DNA of 64,000 nt from Plicaturopsis crispa FD-325 SS-3 (lineage: Eukaryota; Basidiomycota; Agaricomycetes; Amylocorticiales; Amylocorticiaceae), in NCBI GenBank assembly GCA_000827205.1, contig KN832554.1, positions 2,194,892 to 2,258,891 of the forward strand, in the 5' to 3' direction. The notes under the pieces were generated by a model that worked only from the letters and a program-made list of their open reading frames with translations, was not told the DNA's origin and ran no database searches. Positions 55,692-64,000 of this stretch are shown here, piece by piece. The position numbers and the translations under genes were made by a program. Each line of letters starts with the position of its first letter. The stretch's first letter is position 1.

Positions 55692-58268
55692 ATGCCCGCA
55701 AGACAACCTTACCACGGCCTTTACCGCAAGCTGGTGCTCGCGTTTGACGTCGGGACCACGTACAGTGGCGTCTCTTACGCCATCTTGGATCCAGGAGAGG
55801 TCCCTAAAATCAACGGAGTGAACAGGTTTGCCGCCCGATCATAACTGTTTGCCGCTGGCGGCCCTCTATTTACACAACCTTCCAGATTTCCTGCCCAAGA
55901 GACGGTAGGTGGCGACTCCAAAATTCCAACAGTCATTTATTACGACAGCAATGGAGTCGTCAAAGCGGTGGGTGCAGAGGCACTGCAAGAAAGTGTCATA
56001 GAGGTGGCCGAGGATGAAGAATGGACCAAAGTGGAATGGTTAGTGATCGCCATTGTATACTATCCAAAGTACTAACCTGGATCTCTACCCCAGGTTCAAA
56101 CTCCACTTTCGTCCTCAACAAAGGGCACAGGATGACGCGGATGACTGGACTGATCTTGACAGGTAAGTAACCGTAAATCATTTAGACGTTTGCTTACCCC
56201 AGTCCGGTCTAGTTCTGACGAGGTGATCCCGCCCTTGCCGCCTAACAAGACTGCAGTCGGCGTCCTCGCCGACTTCATGCGATACCTCTTTGATTGCACG
56301 AAAACCTATATTGAGGAAACGCACGCTGGCGGGCCCGCCCTTTGGGCCTCCGTTGCCGACCACATCGACTTCATACTCAGTCATCCGAATGGCTGGGAAG
56401 GCGTACAACAAAGTCAAATTCGCCGCGCTGCTGTCCTGGCAGGAATGGTTCCGAACACCCAGAGTGGACATTCCCGCGTTCAATTCGTGACAGAGGGCGA
56501 GGCTAGTCTCCACTTCTGTATCAGCAATGATCTTGCGTCAGACGTGATTCAGGTAATTGGAAACCCTGCCAAGATTCTGTGTATTCTAATTTCATCCCAT
56601 CCAGAGCGGGAAGGGGGTTATTATCGTTGATGCTGGAGGAGGTACCGTGGATTTGAGCGCTTACTCCATGGATTCAACCAAGAAGGCATTCGAGGAAATC
56701 GCTCCCACTGATTGTAAGTCGATCGACATTTGACCTCAGAAAACTCTGACACGCCTGTACGTCTGCCAGGTCTCTTTCAAGGCTCCGTTTATGTGACGCG
56801 TCGTGCGAAATGCCTTTTAGAGGGTATGCATGTCTCCTATCGTGATCGCGCCGCTCAATGATGGCCCGCTGACGTGCGGGTGTTTCACAAGAGAAACTCG
56901 TTGGCAAATCCAAGTTTAGCAGCGCGATTGGCGACATCATAGAATGTTTCGACAGGACTACAAAGCTTCGGTTCCGGAATGCAGACGAGCCGTCCTACAT
57001 CAAATTCGGGACTGCCCGTGACAAGGACCCAAATGTCAATATCAGGTCTGGTCAACTGAAATTACCTGGGTCTGTTACTTTTCGCTATCTCATGCTCTTT
57101 CGATGCTAATTGCTGCATGACATAGAGCGGAGGTAGCGGCACTTTTCGAACCGGCGGTGAGAGCAATTACCAGTGCTATAGAAAAACAGCGACAGGCATC
57201 ACAGACGTCGATCGCGGTGCGTTGTCTCGCCTTAGTAGTGCGCGTACTAGCTGTGATCAGTCTACTGAACATACTGGAAGGCGGTCTTCTTGGTAGGCGG
57301 TTTTGCCGCAAGCGATTGGCTCTTCTCTCAACTACAGGCGTATCTCGGCCCACTTGGCCTGGACTTCTGCCGACCGGATAGTCATGTGTAAGTCCCCTGG
57401 CTTTCATACAAGAGCTATTCATTGGGTCCAGCTTACTGGTCTATAGAAACAAAGCTGTCGCAGACGGTGCCGTGTCGTTCTACATCGACCACTTCGTATC
57501 GGTTCGCGTTGCTCGAACTACGTATGGTACCGACTGCAACATAACCTACGACGCACAAAACCCGGATCATAGGTCTCGGTCGCACCAGGTGTACGTAGAC
57601 GTCGATGGCACATCAAGGCTCCCGCATGGGTTTTACACTATATTGTCCAAGGTGCCCGTGACATATTCTCAGCTCATATGCCTTCGCTTACTCGATGCAT
57701 TTGCTTTAGGGCACACGCGTGTCCGAGACTAAGGAATTTCGCAAGTCTTTTTGCCAAATGCCTCCATACCTTGGTATGGCCAAAGAGGTTTCCGCAGATA
57801 TTTTATCTTACGAAGGCCGGTTTTCCGAGGTGCACTGGACAGATGTCGAGCCCAGTAAGCAAACAACTTCCATATATAAGCGTCAAGGCCAGTCGTGAAC
57901 GTATCGTGCTTCATTTTGTCGCAGAGAAATTTCCTGTTTTGTGTACTATTGAAGCCGATACCTCTGGAATCGCTCGCGCTTTGCAACCTAGATATGGACC
58001 AAGCGGAAATAGTTATTTCTACATGGAGTACGATATCGTCTTGCTGTTTGGGCTCACGGAGATGAAGGCTCAAATAAGCTGGAAGGAAAACGTGAGTAGA
58101 CCAGATAATATGTGCTCGCTCGACGTTGTTAATCCTGTTTATTTAGGGCCAAGAAAAGAGGTGCGATAAGCGTCAGCTCATCTCTTGTTTGGTCTGCATT
58201 GTTAATCATTACACAGGAGCCCCACTGCGATTGTGTACGACGGTGGAGTGGCCCCGATCAGCATGTAA
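55692..58268 (+). CDS. Hsp70-like ATPase (Hsp12A type), tandem copy 1
   Basis: Actin/Hsp70-fold protein of the atypical Hsp12A group, lacking a standard substrate-binding domain. Landmarks in order: KLVLAFDVGTTYSGVSYAIL (phosphate 1), GGDSKIPTVIYYD, FMRYLFDCTKTYIEETHA, HIDFILSHPNGWEGVQQSQI, FVTEGEASLHFC, GVIIVDAGGGTVDLSAYSM (phosphate 2), CLFQGSVYVTRRA, FLVGGFAASDWLFSQLQAYL (adenosine) and VNKAVADGAVSFYIDHF. A C-terminal region has FGLTEMKAQISWKENG. The last micro-exon after a GTGCGA donor adds SPTAIVYDGGVAPISM. More than ten introns. The gene is about 80-85 percent identical by eye to the next one and shares its intron positions. It is probably a cytosolic ATP-binding stress or signalling protein; clients are unknown. 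Intact by reading. Confidence 0.88.
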
Positions 58269-58818
58269 AACACTCAGATCGACCGACTCTCAATGCACTC
58301 CGCCTTTCGGTGCAATCGTCAGGCCATTCATAGTACTCTGTACTTCTTTCCGGTTTCTTGGAGACCTTGTTTCCGCTTGCTCTCCATACTCTACGGTGTT
58401 TCGTCTGGCGATAATATTCATTCTACGCTCGCTTCACATCTGCCCATCTAACTCGCGCGCCTTCCAAGTCTTGTCACATGTTATCCAGGGCTGCCCCAGA
58501 ACCTTGACATGCCCCCAGGTCTTCCCTCAGTATCCCAGCCGCTGCCGTGTGTGCACGTGTAGGCCCCCTGCTTGAAACACATGTACTTACGCATGCTGGT
58601 CTCTACACTGTGCTCACGCTTGTTCTTCTCGTGCGTCTCCTTCCCCTTTGCCTCGCGTACTTAACAACAGGATCAATGACTCCAATACACATTCTAGAGT
58701 CGTGTTAGGACCCGTGCCTATGTGACCCCTCCTGCGCAGTGCTGCGCCTTCTTTAACACGCCTTTTGATGGTATAAGGAACACCTGTATACCTGAGGTAC
58801 CGTCATTCACTTTACCTG
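58269..58818. other. Intergenic between the two Hsp70-like copies
   Basis: 550 bp, no coding signal except chance frames. It contains a TATAAG box (58772-58777) near the second copy. Confidence 0.45.
58772..58777 (+). promoter_or_regulatory. TATA box (TATAAG), Hsp70-like copy 2
   Basis: TATAAG 47 nt before the ATG at 58819, matching the box upstream of copy 1. Confidence 0.4.
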
Positions 58819-61426
58819 ATGCCCAACAGACAGCCCTACCACGGTCTGCACCGCAAATTGGTGCTCGCGTTCGACGTCGGCACGACGTACAGTGGGGTAT
58901 CTTACGCGCTCTTGGATCCCGGAGAGGTACCCAAAATTAACGGCGTAAACCGGTGTGTCCACTCGCCCAGCTTTCGTTGTTTCCCGACGCCTAGTACTTA
59001 CTTGTACGACGTCTCAGATTCCCCGCACAAGAGACGGTGGGTGGCGACTCAAAGATTCCAACCGTCATCTATTACGACAGGAATGGGGCCGTCAAAGCGG
59101 TGGGTGCCGAAGCGCTACAAGAAAGTGTCATAGAATTAGCCGAGGATGAAGAATGGGTGAAAGTGGAATGGTCAGTGTGGCGCCAGTGGGCCGTTAAAAT
59201 ATTTCCTGGATGCTAACCATGATCCCTCCATCCTAGGTTCAAGCTTCACTTCCGCCCTCAACAAAAAGTGCAGGATGATGCAGATGACTGGACGGATATT
59301 GACAGGTACGCAGGCAATAGATCGATCAAAAGTGCAGTACTTATCTGAGCATCTCCGTCTCAGCCCAAAGGACTCAGGGACTATCCCGCCACTTCCACTA
59401 AACAAAACTGCGGTCAATGTTCTCGCAGACTTCATGCGCTACTTACTCCAATGTACCAAGACATACATCGAGGAAACGCACGCCAGTGGCCCTGCACTCT
59501 GGGCCTCCCTCGCGGACCATATCGATTTCATACTCAGTCACCCGAACGGCTGGGAGGGTGTGCAGCAGAGTCAGATCCGCCAGGCGGCTGTGCTTGCGGG
59601 CCTTGTCCCTGACACACAGGGCGGGCACGCGCGCGTGCAGTTCGTCACAGAGGGCGAGGCGAGTCTACACTTCTGCCTCAGTAACGATCTGGCATCGGAC
59701 GTGATTCAGGTGCGAAGGTTCGATCATCAGCCTTCCCTCTGGCGATTTAATTATCTCAGGGCGGCGCGGGCGTCATTATCGTTGACGCTGGAGGAGGTAC
59801 GGTCGATCTGAGTGCCTACTCGATGGACCCATCCTCGAAGACGTTCGAGGAGATTGCTCCTACTGATTGTAAGCTTGTCAACGATTTGACGCGCTTGAAA
59901 GACACTAATAGGGTTTTTGCTACGCAGGTCTCTTCCAAGGGTCCGTCTATGTGACACGCCGCGCACATAGCCTTTTAGAGGGTACATACCAACCTAATCC
60001 GCATTCTATCATGCAGCTCCCCCTAACGCACTCCGTCTCTTCATTACATAGAAAAGCTCGTCGGGAAGTCCAAGTACGGAGCCGCAATTAACGATATTAC
60101 CGAATGCTTCGACAAGACTACAAAGCTGCGGTTTCGCAACGACGACGAGCCATCGTACATTAAGTTCGGGACCGCGCGCGACAAGGACCTGAATGTGAAT
60201 ATCCGGTCAGGGCAGCTAAAAATGCCCGGGTTCGTTGCTCTCATCCTTCCCGTGGCTGTTGGATGCTCACTCCGGCGTCGACTTAAGAAAGGAAGTTGCG
60301 GCGCTTTTCGAGCCCGCGGTGAAGGGCATCATAGACGCGATAGAGAGGCAGAGGAAGGCATCGCAGACGACAATCGCGGTATGTTCCCTGCTTATTGCAT
60401 CTCTCCGTGCAATAAAAGATGAACATCTGTATCCTTGAGGCCGTGTTATTGGTAGGCGGATTTGCGGCTAGTGATTGGCTCTTCGCCAGGCTACAGGCAT
60501 ATCTTAGTCCGCTTGGGCTGGACTTCTGTCGACCGGATAGTCATGTGTGCGTTTTTCTGCTGGTTTCGCGCGCTTTCATATTGACTTAGCTTGACTACAT
60601 CTGTGATAGTAACAAGGCGGTCGCGGACGGTGCCGTTTCGTTTTATATCGACCACTTTGTCTCAGTGCGTGTAGCGAGAACAACGTATGGGGTCAAGTGT
60701 CAAACTCCCTACATTTCGCAAAATCCGGACCACAAAGCCCGGTCGCACTTGGCTTATACTGACCCTAGTAACGGGAGATGGATGCTTCCAAACTCCTTCA
60801 GCACTATACTAGCCAAGGTGTGCCCGTCCGTGTCCAGTATCATTCGCCCGACGTTGCGCGCTGACATTGTATACTGGCAAGGGGACACGCGTTTCTGAGA
60901 CGAAGGAGTTCCGCCGCAGCTTTGTGCGGACGCCTCGGTCTGCGGACGCTGCTGTAGAAATCTCCTTGGACCTGTTATCCTATGAGGGGCGCCAGTCCGA
61001 GGTGAAATGGACGGATGCGGAGCCAAGTAAGCATGCACTCTGTTTCTTGTACGCTCAAGCGCAATGATTTAGTACGGTGTCAGATAAATTCCCTGTTCTG
61101 TGTACTGTCGAGGCAGACACGCGGAGAATGGCGCGCAGCCTGCAGCCCAGCCGCGCTGCAAATGGAATCACATACTATACCCAAGAGTTCGACGTCATAT
61201 TGTTGTTTGGGCTCACTGAGATGAAGGCTCAAATCAGCTGGAAGGAATATGTACGTCTGGCTAATCCCGCTTTGTTTGCATATATACTCATGATCATGTC
61301 TATACGCAGGGCGAAGAGAAACGGTTTGTCGATAGTATTTCTGCATATTGCGCTTATTGCTAATGGATGCACAGGAGCCCCGCAACTATAGCCTACGACG
61401 GGGGGATGGCTCCTACGAGTGTCTGA
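58819..61426 (+). CDS. Hsp70-like ATPase (Hsp12A type), tandem copy 2
   Basis: Tandem duplicate of the preceding gene with the same order of blocks: KLVLAFDVGTTYSGVSYALL, GGDSKIPTVIYYDRNG, FMRYLLQCTKTYIEETHA, GVIIVDAGGGTVDLSAYSM, LLVGGFAASDWLFARLQAYL, NKAVADGAVSFYIDHFVSVR and FGLTEMKAQISWKEYG. The C-terminal micro-exon gives SPATIAYDGGMAPTSV and stops at 61426. Introns fall at the same places as in copy 1 but differ in sequence. Differences cluster in the last third (YISQNPDHKARSHLAYTD versus YDAQNPDHRSRSHQVYVD) and around the DSGTIPPLP segment. The nucleotide-binding motifs are kept, so both copies are probably functional. The duplication is older than very recent, because introns and the intergenic spacer no longer align by eye. 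Confidence 0.88.
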
Positions 61427-61727
61427 TAGTGTGTATGTCTCTTTCATACTTTAGCACAACAATATTTTCACTGGAAGAGAGCGCTGTAATTTTAACGATG
61501 AAGAAAATTCTGACTATGATTGGCACTATGTAGTACTACGAGTTGTACACTTGCATCAATATTCTTCGTACATACAGTACGGTCCAGTTTTATGATGCGC
61601 GTTTCCGTCGCGTGTACCCGCGACGGTAGTCACATGCTCCCGCGATTCAAGAGCTGAGCAGCCACCGACCTGTGGTACACGCCGCCGACACACCACCAAG
61701 TACTGGATCGCGTTATATTCAACCAGA
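61427..61727. other. Intergenic, Hsp70 copy 2 to hydrolase
   Basis: 3' UTR of the Hsp70-like gene and promoter of the hydrolase. A short inverted pair (CGTTTCCGTCGCG and CGCGACGGTAG) lies near 61605-61635. No coding signal. Confidence 0.35.
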
Positions 61728-63859
61728 ATGCTAGTGCCGCTGGGTATATTGGCATTGCTCTCTAGTGCTCAAGGATTCCGTTCGACGGAACAGACACTGT
61801 TTACTACTAACCCCACAGAAGGATCTGCATCCAACTTCAGTGGAACGACGGTAGCCCATGCTATCGGAGGAACGCTGATTACCCCAGACTTCTCCCGTTA
61901 TGTAGATGCAGTCCTCGAGAAATCTGGAATACCTGGCCTTTCTTTGGCCATTGTGCGTGGAAACGAAGCTGTAGAGCTTGGTTCATGGGGCAGGAGGACA
62001 GAGGACGGGGACGCGATGACGGACGAGGTATGTATTCGCTAGTACAGTTTCACTATCTTCCAATGATTAACCTCCTCCGTAGACTTTGTTTCATTTGGCT
62101 TCGGTGTCCAAAGCCTTTTTATCCACCTCGATGGGAATCCTTATGAACGACTTCGCCACTGGAAATAATGCAACGGCACTTCCGCCGGGCCTGGCAGAGT
62201 TTACTTGGAAGACAAAACTGAAGGACATCCTGCCTGACGACTGGCAGCTGATGGACGAGTGGGCCAACAAATATTCGCGATATCCTGTCGCATGTGTCTG
62301 GGCTTCCAAGGTACGAGGTTGCTGCGCAAATGGTGTGCCAAACGATGTTTATGGGAACGTCTATGCTAGACACGATTATTCGTACAGCCCGTTCGATACG
62401 GCGTTGGATGCCATCCACCGGATGAAGTATCTCAGGCCAGCATACGAGCTTCGCGGACAATGGCATTACAATAACCAGGAAAGTCTTTGAGGTACTATGG
62501 CACGGGCCCTCCACTTGTTGACATTTCACCATGGCACAGATGTATACGCTAGGCTCGTATATTATAGGGTTGTATTCTGGTAAACCCTACACGGAATTCG
62601 TGAAGGACAGAATTATCACGCCGCTCAATATGTCGTCGACCACCTACTCTCTCGCCGCCGCGAAGGGGCAAGGGAAAATGACGCAAGCCTGGACACAGAC
62701 TGGACGGCGAATCCCCCAGTGGCTCCCTGACGAACTGATGGATCTAAACGCTGGACCCGGTGGGGTCATCTCCAGTGCGGAGGATATGGTCAGCCCTCTT
62801 TTCGTTCTGTTGTACGACGTACATTTTCTTACTACTTGGTGCGACAGGCCAAGTGGGTCAGCACGCTGCTCAACTCCGGTGTAAATGCCCGCACAAATGT
62901 CACCGTCATCCCCAAGTCTGTTCTCGATGACGTTACCGCTGCCTATGCCGTAGCCGCATGGTCCTTTTCGCCTGATACACATTCCATCGCTGGCTACGGC
63001 ATGGGCTGGGCGCGTTACTCGTATCTCGACAACGAGGTGCGGCTCCAATTCTGAACTCGATAATACACCCATATGCTATAGCTAATTTCCGGATGGAATG
63101 TGGCAGATGGTGACACACTCCGGTGGTATACCTGGATTCTCTACCCTCGTAACATTTTCACCGACCAACAACCTCGGTGTCGTCGCGCTCGCAAATGCCA
63201 ACTCAAACGCTGCTGCCTTGCAAAACCTGACTCATACAATTTTTAGGCAGTTCTCCGGCGCTCATCCGGACATAGAAAGGTCAGGACGGTACTCCCTTCA
63301 GCGCCTTGCCCTGCGCTCATGATGAACTAGTCTCTCAGCAGCTTACACCGAGTTCATCGTGCCCGAGGTGCCGCATACTAGTAGCACATCGACTCCAGTG
63401 GTAGCTGCGGCCTCCCTTGCCGTTGACGCCTATGCTGGGACGTATAGCAATGCAGGATACGGTTCCTTCACGCTCTGCGCGCCGTCAGACACTTCGCATT
63501 ATTGCGCGCAAGTCGCGGAAGATTTTTCCGCCGTGGACGCCCAGCTTGAAACAGCCACTCAACGCGACCGACTGCAGGGGGCCTGGCCCCGCTACTGGTC
63601 GTCCCATATTCGATTCACGCACCATGACGCCGACAGGTTCAGCGTGGCTCTGCCGTTCCTGTTTCCACACGGGTATGGTGCGAACACGACGGCCTTCGCG
63701 GCGTATGACGAGGCTGTCGGGGTGTTTGCAGACTTTGTTGTTGAGGACGGTGAGGTCTTGGGGTTCGGTCTGTTTGGATTGACCGGGGGTGAGACGGAGC
63801 GGGAGCGCACAGAGAGGACTGTAGAAGCTAGGGCAGATGTTTGGTTTACGAAAGTATAA
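61728..63859 (+). CDS. Secreted beta-lactamase-fold serine hydrolase, possibly disrupted
   Basis: Class C beta-lactamase/penicillin-binding-protein-like esterase or peptidase. The start gives a signal peptide (MLVPLGILALLSSAQG). Landmarks: GIPGLSLAIVRG, FHLASVSKAFLSTSMGILM with the catalytic SxxK (SVSK), GQWHYNNQ with the YxN, MYTLGSYIIGLYSGKPYTEF, LNMSSTTYSL, GPGGVISSAEDM, VTHSGGIPGFSTLVTFSP with the HSG triad-3 motif, and a C-terminal beta-barrel-like domain ending DVWFTKV. Two oddities: after LKDILPDDWQLMDEW (about 62264) the conserved continuation NIRDILSHVSGLPRHDYSY is in another frame with no intron possible, and the intron after YNNQ (62482) begins GAAAGT instead of GTAAGT. Other exons read normally. 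This may be a young pseudogene, or an assembly error plus a rare donor. Its role would be hydrolysis of an amide or ester outside the cell. Confidence 0.8.
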
Positions 63860-64000
63860 CAGTGTGTAGTTATCGTGTACTGTGATCAGTGTACACAAAT
63901 CAGTTCTGTGTACTCTCATGAGACCGTGCCAGTTGGAGGGCAAAGTCGTCTATGGTCATCGTCGGGGCAAAACCGATTGCTCAAACTTGCCAGGCTCGCA
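63860..64000. other. Window edge, possible 3' end of a minus-strand gene
   Basis: The minus strand of the last 100 bases can be read as a C-terminal end, FAPTMTIDDFALQLARSHES and a stop at about 63890. It has a natural composition but is too short to assign. Confidence 0.2.

Noticed and set aside
1-64000. Transposons, retroelements, tRNA/rRNA genes, CRISPR arrays
   Set aside because: No reverse transcriptase, integrase, transposase or terminal-repeat pattern was seen, and no cloverleaf or direct-repeat array was noticed by eye. A computed repeat and tRNAscan search would be more sensitive.

Overview
The window comes from a filamentous basidiomycete, most likely an Agaricomycete (mushroom or polypore lineage). 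Genes are dense on both strands and cut by many 45-75 nt introns with GT..AG ends and CTGAC/CTAAC-like branch sites. The gene set is typical of that group: GH5_9 exo-glucanase with an N-terminal membrane anchor, neutral ceramidase, TEA/ATTS factor, Kha1-type antiporter, Hsp12A-like Hsp70s, Utp20 and Ctk3. I saw no transposon, retroelement, CRISPR array, tRNA or rRNA.

Layout. 0-10 kb: a secreted type-B carboxylesterase (+); then on the minus strand an F-box-like Cys-rich protein, a 2OG-Fe(II) oxygenase and an acidic protein of unknown function. 10-21 kb: neutral ceramidase (+), a small unknown gene (+), a TEA-domain transcription factor (-) that only appears once the introns are removed, a degenerate F-box-like stretch (-), and the GH5_9 glucanase (+). 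21-27 kb: pinin (-) and SRP72 (+) share a 134-bp divergent promoter; SRP72 is only about half the usual length. A membrane-anchored histidine-phosphatase homologue without the catalytic His follows (+). 27-39 kb: serine carboxypeptidase (-), ferroportin-like transporter (-), Env9-like SDR (+), Kha1-like K+/H+ antiporter (+). 39-55 kb: three paralogues of an unrecognised coiled-coil family (-) surround the housekeeping pair UTP20 (+) and CTK3 (-). 55-64 kb: a tandem pair of Hsp70-like genes (+) and a secreted beta-lactamase-fold hydrolase (+) that carries two apparent defects.

How the genes relate. There is no obvious metabolic cluster. Several genes are secreted or membrane hydrolases suited to lipid, wall and protein turnover (esterase, ceramidase, glucanase, carboxypeptidase, beta-lactamase-like). 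Others serve RNA and protein biogenesis (pinin in splicing, SRP72 in ER targeting, Utp20 in 18S processing, Ctk3 in RNA polymerase II CTD phosphorylation). Ferroportin and the Kha1-like carrier handle ions.

The points most worth checking are the three coiled-coil paralogues with one shared intron position, the half-length SRP72, two GC-AG introns with GCATG donors, and reading-frame breaks in the ferroportin and beta-lactamase-like genes. All exon calls were made by eye from splice signals and reading-frame continuity; none has transcript support.
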